The notes below the pieces were generated by a model that saw only the letters and a program-made list of their open reading frames with translations, searched no databases and was not told the DNA's origin. From positions 434,840,730 to 434,904,729 of the forward strand of contig NC_081407.1 in the NCBI RefSeq assembly GCF_030272615.1: a DNA stretch of 64,000 nt, written 5' to 3'. Within the stretch, counting starts at the first letter, position 1. Each line of letters opens with the position of its first letter. The stretch comes from Cryptomeria japonica (taxonomy: Eukaryota; Streptophyta; Pinopsida; Cupressales; Cupressaceae). The translations under genes and the position numbers were made by a program. This document shows, piece after piece, positions 11,536 to 23,825 of this stretch.

Positions 11536-12966
11536 AACTGAACAATGCTACCCTGCGAAAATGGCTCAGTGTCTTCAAAATACAAGATAGGTCATTGTAG
11601 ATGGGTCTTACATGAACCTATAGCTTTAAACATATCATGCGTGTGTCTTATATTCTGAAAAATAGTCCGTTAAAGTTTGACAATTTTTTGGACTTGGGGC
11701 ACTTGAGAGATGACGATAGTAGGGTATGGCTTTGGACATTTCAGTGAGTTGGGAGGTAGAACAGGAGCATGCCCACCATAAACCTGCCCACCCAAACACA
11801 CTCATGCTGGTAGTTCATGCCCATGACGAACAAAATGAAATTTAGCCTATCTTGCAACGTTGCATTGCATGCATTTCACAATTTTCACACAAACTGTAAA
11901 AATGCTACCTTGTGAAAATGGCTTGGAGTCTTCAAAATCCGAGATAGGCCATTGTAGATGGACCTCACATGAACCTATAGCTTCAAATAGATAATTCGTA
12001 TGCATCCTGGATTTCAAGAAATACTCTATCAAAGTTTGACAATTTTTTGGACTCAGGGCACTTGAGAGATGACGCTAGTAGGGTATGGCTCTGGACGTTC
12101 TAGCGAGTTGGGAGGTACAACAGGAGCATGCCTAACATAAAAATGCCCACCCGGACATGCTCGTACTTGTAGTTCATGCCCACGATGAAAAAAATGAAAG
12201 TTAGGCCATCTTGGAACCTTGCATTGCATGCATCTGACGGTTTTCAACTGAAAAAATGCTACCCTGTGAAAATGGCTCTGAGTTTTCAAAATCCAAGATA
12301 GGTCATTGTAGATGGGCCTTACATGAACCTGTAGCTTCAAATAGATCATTCGTATGTGTCCTGGATTTCGAGAAACAATCATCAAAGTTTGACAATTTTT
12401 TGGACTTAGGGAACTTGAGAGATGGTGTTGGTAGGGTATGGATTTGGACGTTCCGACGCGTTGGGAGGCATAATAGGAGAATTCCTACCATAAACCTACC
12501 CACTCATACATGCTCGTACTAGTAGTTCATGCCCACGATGAACATAATGAAAGTTAGCCTATCTTGCAACCTTGCATTGCATGCATTTGACGGTTTTCGC
12601 ACCAACTGAAAAAAATGCTACCCCGTGAAAATGACTTCATGTCTTCACAATTCAAGATAGGTCATTATAGATGGATCTCACATGAACCTATAGCTTCAAG
12701 CTGATCATTTGTATGCATCCCAGATTTCGAGAAACAGTCCATCAAAGTTTGACAATTTTTTGGACTTAGGGCACTTGAGAGATGGCACTGGTAGGGTATG
12801 GCTCTGGATGTTCCGATGAGTTGGGAGGCATAACAGGAGTATTCCTACCATAAAAATACCCACCCCGATGTGATCATGCTATTAGTTTGTGCCCATGACG
12901 AATGGAATGAAAGTTAGCCTATCTTGCAACCGTGCATTGCATGCATCTAATGATATTCACACAATT
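11536..12966. repeat. Four tandem copies of a ~356-bp repeat
   Basis: Unit starts (AACTG followed by an A-rich run and ATGCTACC) are at 11536, 11892, 12246 and 12604, giving unit lengths of about 356, 354, 358 and 363 bp. Every unit has the same ordered words: GTGAAAATGGCT, GATAGGTCATTGTAGATGG, CATGAACCTATAGCTTCAA, TTTGACAATTTTTTGGACT, GGCACTTGAGAGATG and CTTGCATTGCATGCAT. The copies differ by scattered substitutions. The short ORFs on both strands are by-products of the repeat. The array is the kind of block that can be an internal subrepeat of a transposon or a small satellite. Confidence 0.93.
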
Positions 12967-14399
12967 TTTAAGGAAATTGCAAAATATCCTTAAGTATTGG
13001 GTGAAAATTGATGAAAGCAAGTGTAAATGAAACTAGATTCACATATCTAACATTTCCAACAAGTGTCAAGTATTTATTGGATTTGTACAATCTACACAAT
13101 GTGAAAGAGCATCAATATTGGAGGAAAACACATAGAAATAGTCTCCAATTTGATTCCAACTTCATTCAAAACTTCAATACAAAGTTTTTCAACCCTTGGG
13201 TCGTGTTGAAGATGCCTATTTATGACCATAAAATTGGTTTTTATCATCCGACCCCAAACTTTGACAACTTTGACAACAACTGAGCAACTTTTACATCTTT
13301 TATCCAAATGACCCCAAACTTTCACAAAACACTCCAAATGATCATTAATGGCCCCAAATGACCATATTTAACAAGACAAAAACCCAAATTTGACCATTGT
13401 GGCATGAGGGTGCTCCCACACCATTCACATTGAGAGATATAAAGGTAAAGAATCAAAAGCATCCAATGATCATTACTATGGATCAAATGTGATCATAACT
13501 GTTAATAATTCCTAATCAATAGGACGATTCCCAACATAGGGTAGGGATCAATATCCTGTAAACCTTGACGACATGGTCCCAATATAGGGTAAGGGCTTGG
13601 ATTTGTAAACTTTGAGGGAGCCTATTGTATTTGGTCTCTAAGCGATTTGTTACGTACACATTCTCTTCTTCTTAAAACCAAAGTAGTAACAAAGGTTGAC
13701 ACATGCATTAACAAAGGTTGGCATTGAAGTTAATAAGAAGGAATCTAACAATGCATGCATTGAGTGGATACTTTGATTATGCTTTGTGTCTTCATGGATT
13801 CATGTGAATACTTCCTACGTGAAGGATTTACTTTTTTCTTGAGTGTATTCATATGTCTTATGTATATTCATATGTCTTATGTATTCATATGATCGCTTTC
13901 ATGTCTGATATGTTTTCAACATGTCTTTATGTACCTCATGACCAACGTGTCTTCATCATGTAAATATATGCAAATACAATATACATATTACAAGATTTGG
14001 ATGTACATCAGTGATAAAATTGCCAAACAAATTCCATGTAATGATCATGTCTCATACCACTATGCAAAGACTATTGTAAAAATGAATAAATTATATTGGA
14101 TTCTAATTTGATAAATCCACAATATGCTATAATTGGATCACATTTCAATTGTGAATATTTAAGTTTCAAAGTACAAAGACATGCACACAATGAACAAATT
14201 GGATCGAATATCAACATTTATATATATCAAAATGCACAATAATCGTGTATGTATACAAAAGTGGCATATATGCCAAGTCAAAAAAAGTTTTACAAAAATG
14301 TGGCATCTGCCATGTCCATATCGATATACAATAAAAATGTAGAATATATAGATGTATTGGTCCTTCGATGACCACAACTAGCACTATATGATCCTATAG
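12967..14399. other. No gene seen
   Basis: AT-rich sequence without a convincing ORF. Words such as GACCCCAAACTTT, and later CATATGTCTTATGTAT, recur locally (13245-13330; 13850-13890). It lies between the 356-bp array and the 3' end of the minus-strand pseudogene. Confidence 0.5.
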
Positions 14400-16210
14400 T
14401 TATGGTAGATCATCAAAATCGAGCCTATTTGATGTAGTATGCGACTCTGTAGATGGCTGCACAACCACAATTCAAAAGACAAGTTAGATTCCTTTTGTAA
14501 AAATAGTTCAAAATTATCAAAATAACTATACATTCAACTATAATTTCTTTGCAATTGAATTGTAGATTACCTCATGTGTTGATCTGGATCAACCATCTTT
14601 TCTCTCCTTGCCTTGTCAATCTTAGGAGTCCTTTTAAATTGGTATTTGAGAGGATCCATGTTATGGCCAAACCGCGAAGGGGCATATTGTAGATTAAATA
14701 CAATTAATATAAGGTAATAACATATATAGATCAAAAACACTAAAAATCTACAATATATAGAACAAAAGCATACCAGAGCCTGAGATGCTTCTCCTGTTGA
14801 CCTAGGAGGGCTCACCATTGATGAAGAAACTATGGCTAATTCCTATATGAAAAATGATAAGATTATAATTTATCTAAAGTTCACATGTACATGTGCATAT
14901 AATCATCAAATCAAGAAAATAAAGTAGAGATACATACCACTTCCTCTCTTGATCCTCTAGCATATTAGCTGCATTCATCAATTCTAAAAGCCCAATTGCC
15001 ACTGCATATAAAATAGACAAAAAAGACTAATCAATCTACAAGTTCCAATTAAGGAAATTTCAATCTTTTCAAACAATTATGTCAATTAAAATTGTGTTCA
15101 ATTACCTTTTGATGTTTAGGTGTCGATGATTTCTTTCGCCCAGGAGGTGTCCTAGACACACGTGGGGTACATTAAAAGAAACAAAATTAACACAAAAGAT
15201 ATCAATACATAATATTAAAATATAATTTAACAAATCTAAATTTAAATGACTTGCATATTCAAAAAAATACATAAATAAGAGGTGTGCAAAATATGATACC
15301 GCATAGATTTCTAAGCCAAAATCAATGACCGAAAGTGTGATATTATCAATCTGGGACATATGATCCCTTGTCAATACCTACAAGAAACAAAATAAATATA
15401 CATTAAAGAGAGTTAGTATATGTTATAAATTTTTTATTTTGAATTCAAGGTACTGTTTCATTTTAACATGTTACAAATTTTTTTACCTCAGGTGTCGTAG
15501 CTGCAGCTCCAACAATTGTGGGAGGAATAGGAGATGGTGTATTAACACCAGCTATTGCATCTTGAAATGCATATGGTTTGTATCAATTTAGATCGATCTA
15601 TAAATGAAAATTTATTTACATTTACAAGTTTTAAGTGATTAATAAATAATGTTTTCAATTCAAATCAACACACTTATGTCTGTGTCTGACCACCAAACAC
15701 CATATCCATCAAATCATCAGTCAGTGCCCCATCCTCTGCAATGCTAGCCTGACATCTACCCCTGCAACATGTACATAGATGGGATGTGAAACCATCTACA
15801 CTGGCCTTGATATTTATCCTAGAGTATATACCTGAATAACTGGGATACACATGCTGAATGGGCTCACTAGGGCCAGATGGTTCAACTACTACATCATTGT
15901 TTGGTCCAAGAGGATGTGATAACTATGTGCCATGCTGAATGATGACATCAGACAATGTGGTGTCCTTTTGAAGAGTATGTACCTCCATAGACTCTTTCAG
16001 GGCTACTGTGACCATGACATGGACCATGGGTTTTGCTGCTAGAGGGATGCGATTTTTGGGGTTTAGTACCCTCTGGGTTCTAGGTCTATCTTGGGCAGAG
16101 CCTCCGCCTCTACCCTAAAAGTCTCTCATATCAAAGTAGTTTGGCATTTGATTGAGGATAAACTCACAATATACTTTCCTCAAAAAATATAATGGAACCT
16201 CAAAATGCAG
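14400..16210 (-). pseudogene. Multi-exon pseudogene of unknown family
   Basis: Seven or eight exon-like blocks can be read on the minus strand with conceptual splicing. They lie at about 15680-16210, 15487-15560, 15300-15377, 15106-15171, 14938-15001, 14774-14842 and 14571-14686, with a possible last exon at 14400-14456. Most borders have GT donors and AG acceptors. The first block reads through LHFEVPLYFLRKVYCEFI, MPNYFDMRD and KNRIPLAAKPMVHV and has two in-frame TAG codons. Later blocks give DAIAGVNTPSPIPPT, VLTRDHMSQIDNITLS, RTPPGRKKSSTPKHQK, AIGLLELMNAANMLEDQER, MVSPPRSTGEAS and GHNMDPLKYQFKRTPK. Two acceptors appear as AA and one donor as ATAAGT, each one G-to-A step from a normal site. 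I do not recognise the protein. It lies divergent to the PMD pseudogene. Confidence 0.55.
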
Positions 16211-17288
16211 CTAAGATCCTAGCTAGATGATCAAATGGTATGAAAAGATGAAATGCAAGATATGAGACTAAGATTGATTCCAAATTGAAAGATTAGGTGT
16301 GCTAATTAAACTAACATGGAGATTTCTATGAAATTGATATACAATGGCTATGAATTATGCTAGGATGAAAATGGGATTAGCATGATACTATCAACATGAT
16401 GAAAGCTAAACTAACAAGCAACTAAGATGATCTAAGTGCTTGAAGATGAAAAATTGAGCTCCTTGATAACCTGCAAAATGACTATAAGTTTGATGCACAA
16501 GATGATGGATCCTAAGATTGAAGAAATGGGCTCTATTTATAGAGAAAATAGACAAATGGATGGCCAAGATTGAGCAATCTTAACAAGGGCTAGGATTGAA
16601 AGTTATTAATCCATGAGGGGGGTTTAGTCCAATCCTAAGTTGACAAATGTCACCTTGAAATGACTTGAGAGGATGCTAAGTAAGAATTAGGGATAATCTC
16701 AAGAGATGACATCATTGGGTAATGCTATTATCCAAGGGAGCATGCTATTGTCCAAGAGGTAAACTCTTGTGCAAAGTTGAAGGATGGCCAAAGGGACAAC
16801 CATCATGGGCTAGGGTGATGTCTCTTAAGAGGCATTTAATCATCTTTGAAGACTTTGGAGGTTAACTTGTTGAAATTTAGATAACCTTAAAAGTTTGGAA
16901 GACTCAACAAGTTAACTTATTGAAGAAGGTAAAGTCTTTAACACATTTTGAAGACTTTCCCCAAATTTGGAGAAGTGACTCCCCCAAATTTAGGGATGTG
17001 AAATTGATATGGAATTGATGTTGATATGCCCTCGTGGGAGATAAATTGAGAAAAAATATGATTTTCGAGGCAGTGTCGTGATGCACGACAATTTTTAAAA
17101 TGTTTGGACGATTTTAAATTTTTTTAATTTTTTTAATTTTTTTGGAATTTTAATTTTATTTTATTTTTATCTGCCGATATATTTTATTAAAAAGAATAGT
17201 GAAAAATGGTGAATAAATGATGTTGGCATAGCACATACATGCCCCACACGTCCACCGAGGTAGCATAGACGCCTACGTCAGCATGGGC
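16211..17288. other. Intergenic region between divergent pseudogenes
   Basis: No ORF is supported. A perfect 13-bp inverted repeat GTTAACTTGTTGA (16861-16873) / TCAACAAGTTAAC (16904-16916) has a 30-nt loop. A T/A-rich block lies near 17105-17190. As the space between two genes reading apart, it is the natural place for promoters, and the one at the right edge is annotated separately. Confidence 0.5.
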
Positions 17289-17296
17289 TATATAAA
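17289..17296 (+). promoter_or_regulatory. TATA box candidate for the PMD gene
   Basis: TATATAAA lies in a GGCTATATAAACCC context. It is 74 nt upstream of an ATG (17370) that starts a short exon with a good GTAAGT donor. Spacing fits a plant core promoter with transcription starting near 17320. No experimental support. Confidence 0.5.
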
Positions 17297-17743
17297 CCCT
17301 CAAGGGCCCATTTCCACCTCATTTGTGCACTTGGCATTTGGAGAGTGGAGCTTGGATAGGAGAGAAGAAATGGAGCCCCCTATCACAAACATTGATTTGA
17401 GCGAGTTTGACGCTACTAGAGACCAACATAGTACGACCCACCAGTAAGTTCAAATTTCTAACCCTCTTTTGTGAATTTTTAGCGCATTTGCCGTACGCCA
17501 TAGCGCATTTGATTTTTTTCTTAGCGCATTTGTTATGTTGTACAATGCATTTTACAAGTCGTACAACACATTTGCTTTAGTGCATTTGTCAACTGTTTTA
17601 ATGCATTTGTGACAGTGTTAATTTTTTTGAAAATTTTAAATTTTTTAACACGTGCAAATTAGATTTTTGGGTTCATTATGATGTTCTACACCTTTTCGAT
17701 GTGTTGATATGTGTCAATTGCATCCGTTGAGATTCGAGATGTC

Positions 17744-18110
17744 AAAAAGTCGGTCTAGGGTTGGTATGAGTCGTTGTTCGATATGGTTTAAATTCGATAT
17801 GGGTCACATTGGTATGGATCTTGATTGTCGATATGAATCAAGTGTCGATATTGTTCAAAGGTCAATATGAGTCAAATTGATTGTCGATATAGGTCAAACT
17901 TGTCGATATGGGTGAAACTTGTCGATATGAGTCAAACTGATTTAATATGGGTCAAAGGTTGATATGGGTCAAACTTGTCGATATGGGTCGATATGAGTTG
18001 AACTGATTTGATATGGGTCAGAGGTTGAGATGAGTCAAACTGATTGTCAATATGGGTCAAACTTGTCAATATGGGTCAAACTGATTGTCGATATGGGTCA
18101 AAGGTCGATA
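17744..18110. repeat. Degenerate GTCGATATGGGTCAAA repeat inside the PMD intron
   Basis: At least ten imperfect copies of the ~16-bp word GTCGATATGGGTCAAA, with variants such as GTCGATATGAGTCAAAC, lie within the presumed intron. A looser GATATGATxCTTGAT pattern follows to about 18310. No coding role seen. Confidence 0.8.
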
Positions 18111-19562
18111 GGATGCTTGATATGCGTCCTAGATTGATTGATTCAACTGATTGTGATATGATACTTGATTTGATATGATGCTTTGATTTTGATATATTGC
18201 TGGATTTTGATATGATTCTTAATTTTAATATGAGACTTGGATTTTGATATGATTCTTTGATTTCGATATGATTCTTGATGTGATATGAGACTTTGATTTT
18301 GATAGATAGGTTAAGTTGAACCCACTTAGTTGTCAAGAGTGTTTGATTTGGAACTCTTTGTTTGATATCATGACTGTCGTCACTTTGATAGGTGCCCCTT
18401 TTTTATTGAGAGTTGATGCTTGATTGCTTTAGAAAAGGTGAAATTGATATGGTACTCATGTGTTGATATAGGCAAATCTAGGTGTTATCCAGGTTCTCAA
18501 GGCGTGCATATTGATACACCTGCTGCTCATGCCTTCCTACCAAAAGAAAATGGCACTTCTGACGGCCTTGGCTGAGCAATGGCACAGTGAGTATAACACC
18601 TTTCACTTGCCGACAACAGAGATCACAGTTACTCCTGAGGATGTCTATTGGATTTTGATCACTGGTGAGCTAGTAGTATATGATGTGGAGGAGATCGGAG
18701 GGACCGATGCATTGCAGGAGATTTTTGGTGATCCCCATATTGTTGGATATTCAGTGGGTTGGTAGGATATGGTGGACAAATATGCCCCACTTCCATCAGT
18801 TGTAGTTGGATTGGTCGGTGGTTTCCTCCTTCCTAATAGGAGATCTCATGGGTTGTCAGTTGGATGGGGCCATGTGCTTTAGTGGATGGTACAAGAGGAC
18901 CCATTATGCATGGGGGATATGTGTTTTGGCCCACTTGTATCATGAGCTACACTAGATAGTATATGGAAGGGATCGGGGGTCTAGTCTAGAAGCAGGGTGC
19001 ACATTGCTTCAGATTTGGGCTTGGGAGCATATAGCTATTACATGCCCCATTGTTCAGAGATCTCAACCAGTTGGGTACCCCTATCTTTACATGTACAGAC
19101 ATGCAGCTTCTCCGCCTATGCTTGGGAAGCTAGAGTATTGGGGGCACATTCTAGATGATATGGATGCAGTGTTTTGGTACCCGTATTTGGATTGTGAGCC
19201 CTGGCTTGAGGATGCCACAGAGGTTCTAGTTTTGTTACAGAGAAAATATCAGATTGGGCGGATGCCCTATGTGGTAGAGAGATTCCTCTTGTCCTGAGTA
19301 TATCGACAGTTTGGTCGGCCACAACCGATGCCACAGGGGACAACCTTGTACGCGAGAGTGTACAAGGAGAGAGCAAATTCAGGCCGTCAATAGATTATGC
19401 CACAACCTGTGCAGAGTTCCACTCTCTTCCTTTTATTGTTTGTGATGTAAGGCTGATAGAAACCGATGTAGGTATGCACTAGGATTATGCCCTATGTTTG
19501 ATAGGCCATCATTTTACTCGATTGACAGGGCTAGGAGAGCCAGTACCACCACTAGAGGAGAT

Positions 19563-19563
<1 letters not shown>

Positions 19564-19641
<78 letters not shown>
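19564..19641 (+). repeat. (GAT)26 microsatellite encoding poly-Asp
   Basis: Twenty-six uninterrupted GAT triplets in the frame of the PMD pseudogene tail, giving an aspartate run directly after LEEID. A perfect run this long usually varies in length between individuals. Confidence 0.95.
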
Positions 19642-19642
<1 letters not shown>

Positions 19643-20606
19643 GTGGTGATGGAGGATGACAAGGGGGCCGATGGGGCCGAGGTGTGGAGAGAGGGAGGAG
19701 AGGCAGAGGGGGAGATTAGGGAGTAGGCTGAGGCAAAGGATAGTTGGGCTGAGGTGGTGATGGTGGTGGGGGTGATAATGGAGATAGGAGGGGAGAAGGA
19801 GGAGGATCCAACGACCAGGGAGTGAGGGGTAGGGGTGGTGGTTGGCGATAGATTCTAGGTCGAGGAGGCCATGTACATCCAGAGGCCATAGAAGCAGTTG
19901 GAGGTGGGGATAAGGAGGAGAGCTCTGAGGGCGATGAATTTGATGAGGAGATGGAGTCAGAGGAGTTAGGTGGTGGGAGGGTAGGATTGGGTTGTATGGG
20001 CTTTAATACGGAGGAGGAGGAGGATGTCCAACCTTTGGTACGACGAAGGAGGATAGAGATGCCCCCACTGGCCATAGGACAGGTGAGTTGCTCATCAGTA
20101 CCAGCAACACAGGTCTCGCAACTGTCACAACCTTGGTTTGGATTACAGTGCCCTCACACCACCAACATGCACAAATAGAAAGTTTACAGTCCTTGGTGCA
20201 GAGCCTTCAGACTGAGCTTATCCAGGCTTAGGGACAGATCATGTAGCTGCAGGCACAGGTGGTACAGTTGACAACCAAGAGGGATACAAAGTTAGAATAG
20301 CGAGGCTGCACAAAGGAGATGGTGCAGACCCTACAGTTGGCGGCCGCATATGGTGTCACAGGGGATACCATTAGGAGTCTCATTTATCAGACAGAGTGGG
20401 CTGCATATTATAGGACTCTGTACTTTCAGGTTGTACCCCCAGATCGACGTGCCCCTAGCTATGCTGTCAGTTCTTTGCATGGGGGCTCCCAGAGACGAGG
20501 AAGTAGTGAGGGTGTGATGGGTCCTAGGAGAGATCCTCCTAGTGGCGGCGCAAATGCAGGTAGCTCTGGGGCCAGACAGTCAGATTTAGGAGGCAATCAC
20601 TCTTAG

Positions 20607-21860
20607 CCTCCTCTGTGATGATGATGATGTACCTTTGATGTATTTTATTGATTATATACACACATCATTATATCTTTGATGATTCCCTCAAGATGTACAT
20701 TGTTGTATTTTGATTGATTTGATATGATAGGCATTGATTCATTGATAGATGTTGATGTCTCTTGATTCATGTACTTTGTTATTGATGTGATATCCAGGGA
20801 CTTGGACATTTATTGTTTCACTGATGATTCGTTCTGACTTATATCTTTGATTTTCCTTTGGATCAGCATGAGTCACACATGTGAATGATGATATGATACT
20901 AGATATGATTCTACATGTTATGGATGCCTTTTTTAGATGAGCTATATGATATGCATGATCTATATGACTTTTTCTTTGATAATGCAAATGATTGCCTATG
21001 TGATGTGTGTGATGATGTGATGCTATGATCTATATATTTTGAAGGTGATTTGCTTAAGATGTTTTGATGATCATGCTTAACTATATGTTTTGTAGGTGAT
21101 ATGCTTAAATGTGATGAATGTATGCCTTTTATTGTGTTGCTAAATGCAATGCATGAATATGTGAGTGCGTTTAACATGTTTTTATCCTTTTTGTATGCTT
21201 TTGATGATGCCGTTTAACATGCAAAATGTTTTTGATATGATATGGTAATGTTCATGTATGTGAATGCAGTTTGATATGAGATGATAATGATGATGCATCT
21301 AATGCAATTTGATAGGATATGATGATGATGTGAAATGTATCTTGAAAATGAGATGAGAATGATAATGATAATGATACGAGATGTATCTTGAAAATGAGAT
21401 GTAAAATGAGGGTGATAATGATAATGATATAAGCTTATGTGAGATGTATCTTGAAAATGATATAAAATGAGAATGATAATGATAATGATATGAGATGTAT
21501 CTTGAAAATGATAATGATGTGAAAACGCAACTACTGCAATGCTTAATTAATGAACTCGTAAAATGATATGAAAATGTACATGTAACTAAATGTGACTGGA
21601 ACATGAAATGAGCTATGGGAATGTAATCTAATGATCCATTATAATGCAATGAAAATGCAATCTAATGCACTTTTAACATGATATGATAATGATAATGCAC
21701 CTAAATGCGACCTTAACATGATATGAAAATGATAATGATAATGCAATCTAAATGCAACCTTAACATGCACAATAAAATGATAATACACATGAAGATGCAA
21801 CTAAATGCGGATTAAAATAAAAATGATAATGCAACTAATGAAAAACTTAATATGCATTTC
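20607..21860. repeat. Cryptic simple repeats (TGATATGA / AATGATAATG)
   Basis: Low-complexity sequence made of drifting short words: TTGATxATATGAT early, then AATGATAATGATAATGATATGAG with repeated GAGATGTATCTTGAAAATGA (21325-21510), then AATGCAATCTAAATGC to 21850. ORFs on either strand are by-products. Confidence 0.8.
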
Positions 21861-22905
21861 TCGTTCTCAATGTTGCCATCTGTTTTGATCAAATTGCCAG
21901 TGCTTCTCTTTTTTTTCATCATTGAGCCTTGATTTGTTGAAAGTTGATACAAGCATCATAGTATAATTGAACCATAATGACCCGAGTATAACTTACGTGG
22001 GTGCTGATATTGCAAGACGGTAGAAGCGTTGAGGTATAATTGAACCAAGATGAGCTTAGTGTTGCTTGTGTAAAGTAGACAAAAGTTAACCTTAGTCCAA
22101 TACAAATCCAAAATGTCCTTAGTGATATATTGCCTGATCACATTGTAAGACAAATTTTCATAGTAGAAGGCTTCACTCCCAAACAATAGACAAAGAAAAC
22201 ATCAAATTCCTTCCTTGCTTCTCTAGTCTTTGAGACATCCTTGAGTTGCTTAGGAGATGTGATAAGCAAAAATTAACAACCATAAGTAAGCATGCATGCT
22301 ATCTTGTCAAATAAAACATCTTGCAAATAGATCTTTTCTTCAGTTGAAATCAGTTCAAGTCCTTGATGTCTATCCTTGATGGTTGCGCTCTCATGGTGCT
22401 ATGTTCACTATTGGTTGTTCTGATCCTTGTTGTCTTACTACGTGTTTGGTTTGGTATCTAAACCCACAAGGCAAAATACCCCCAACAAGGTCAGGATTGG
22501 CCCCTTGTTGCCAATACTACTTTGAGATAGATATGTACACTGATCACCAAGCCATGGTGGGATATAATTCAGATAATCAAGGACAGTGACTGCGCTAAGT
22601 ATGTCCAGGATAATGCTGCATGCATAAGTGTTATGCGATGGCTATTGGTTTAGATTAGATGAAACCAAATATATGATACAAGTATTAATAGATAGAGGAG
22701 CTTCTCTATCACAAATAGTGTCTGTTGCCAGGTTTTCACCACTTGTTTTTATTGCACTTTTTGATTTGTTTTTCATTTATTTCTTGTATTTTTCCTGATT
22801 TTTTGATTTTTTTATATGCCACAAAGCGCCTGTTTACTAGGTTTTCACCCTAGTGACGATTTTTTGATTTTTTTTCTTTTTGCTTGATCTGTGCATTGGA
22901 CGACT
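21861..22905. other. Non-coding 3' flank of gypsy element D
   Basis: No gene is seen. Near 22725-22850 the words TTGCCAGGTTTTCACC and ACTAGGTTTTCACCCTAG, with T-rich spacers, occur just downstream of the stop of the minus-strand gypsy pol gene. This is where its 3' untranslated region and 3' LTR should be. I could not find a second copy of this sequence in the window, so no LTR is called. Confidence 0.45.
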
Positions 22906-23366
22906 CAAGTATAGAATTTCTTCAGATGGATGCTGTTGGTTGGCTCATCAAGAACGTCCTATTCTAAAGTTGATAACTGATATGCCCCTGATCCATAAGC
23001 TGATATGATGACAAAGGGTCCCAACCAGTTAGGTTCAAATTTCCCCTTCTTTTCCTGATCTTGTTGATTTCAGGGATTTTCTTTTAGGAATAGATCACCA
23101 ATTTTGAATGCCCTTGGTATAACCTTGTGATTGTAGCTTCGGCAAATTCATTGTTGATATGCCTTGAGATGATCGAAGGCATGCTGTCGGCATTCATATA
23201 GCAACTCTAGCTCTTGCAGTTTGTTGACTCGATACTCTTCATCTGGAATGAGGCCGTTCAATGATACCCTGAGTGATGAAATTTCTACCTCAATAGGTAG
23301 GATATCTTTTGATCGATACACCAATGAGTATGGTGTAGCTCCTGTGGGTGTGCAGATAGTTGTTCT
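22906..23366 (-). pseudogene. Gypsy element D: integrase C-terminal part
   Basis: Minus-strand reading from the border of copia B: TPTGATPYSLVYRSKDILPI, IEVEISSLRVSL, LQELELLYECRQHAFDHLKAY, then FKIGDLFLKEN and FEPNWLGPFVI, ending at a TGA at 22906-22908. This is the usual end of a plant Ty3/gypsy integrase, including the YSLVYG-like segment and the GPF/Y chromatin-side module (here GPFVI). The other half continues at 30284, on the far side of copia B, because GTTCT (23362-23366) is duplicated at 30284-30288. Two in-frame stops lie in this piece. Confidence 0.9.
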
Positions 23367-23816
23367 TGTGAGATTTTGCCAAGATCAAGGGCACAATGAA
23401 AAGTATAAAAATAGAGACAAAAGAATGACAAGAACAAACTGTATTCTTATCAATATAAAAATGGTCAACTGGATTCCCCAATACAATGAATATAGGCCTT
23501 CTTATATAGGCAAGGCCATATGGATGTGCGAGCACACAATCATGACATGTGGCTCAATGAGAAACAAGGGTAGGTAAGAAATACTAGGGGTAGGTAGGAG
23601 AAATAATATAATATTCCACAAGAGGTGGATGACCCACCAAATGTGGAGTGTAACAACAAAACAAGACCACAAAAGGTGGAATTTCTCTTACAAGCTCTAT
23701 CCCTATGTGCGCACTTCCCTAAGTGTCTCAAATTCAAACTACAAAGAAATGCATTATCCTAAGTTAACTTAGTAAAGTGTAATAATATCCATCATGAATA
23801 TTTATTTACACCAACA
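23367..23816 (-). repeat. 3' LTR of copia B
   Basis: 450 bp, matching 29833-30283 almost base for base. The left terminal TGTGAG differs from TGTTAG by one base. It ends TTTACACCAACA. Next to it, inside the element, is the purine run AAGGAGGGG (minus strand, 23817-23825), the likely polypurine tract that primes plus-strand DNA. Confidence 0.95.
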
Positions 23817-23825
23817 CCCCTCCTT
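23817..23825 (-). other. Polypurine tract of copia B
   Basis: AAGGAGGGG on the minus strand directly abuts the 3' LTR start (TGTTGG on the minus strand). Position and composition fit the RNase H-resistant plus-strand primer. Confidence 0.8.

Larger units (their letters stand above)
17370..20606 (+). pseudogene. Plant mobile domain (PMD) protein pseudogene
   Basis: A likely first exon (17370-17443, starting MEPPITNIDLSEFD) ends at CCA|GTAAGT. The acceptor is probably near 18481, but its phase does not match exactly. The main block reads ALLTALAEQWHSEYNTFHLP (about 18549-18610), then VTPEDVYWIL, AHLYHELH, and TLLQIWAWEHIAITCP (about 19001-19045), the order seen in plant mobile domains carried by transposons and by MAIN-type proteins. 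The C-terminal part is acidic (a (GAT)26 run), then Gly-rich, then a Gln/Leu coiled-coil (about 20180-20350). It ends with LIYQTEWAAYYRTLYFQVVP and a Gly/Ser tail, stopping at 20606. In-frame TAG and TGA codons (for example 18766) and frame changes show decay. PMD proteins are linked to silencing or to transposons; no function is inferred here. Confidence 0.72.

Noticed and set aside
11536-12966. CRISPR-like array
   Set aside because: The units are contiguous 356-bp repeats without spacers, in a eukaryotic setting.
19716-20075. Pro/Ser-rich minus-strand ORF
   Set aside because: Shadow of the Gly/Asp-rich tail of the PMD pseudogene.
21299-21649. 116-codon minus-strand Ser/Tyr/His-rich ORF
   Set aside because: It is a translation of the AATGATAATGATATGAGATG simple repeat.
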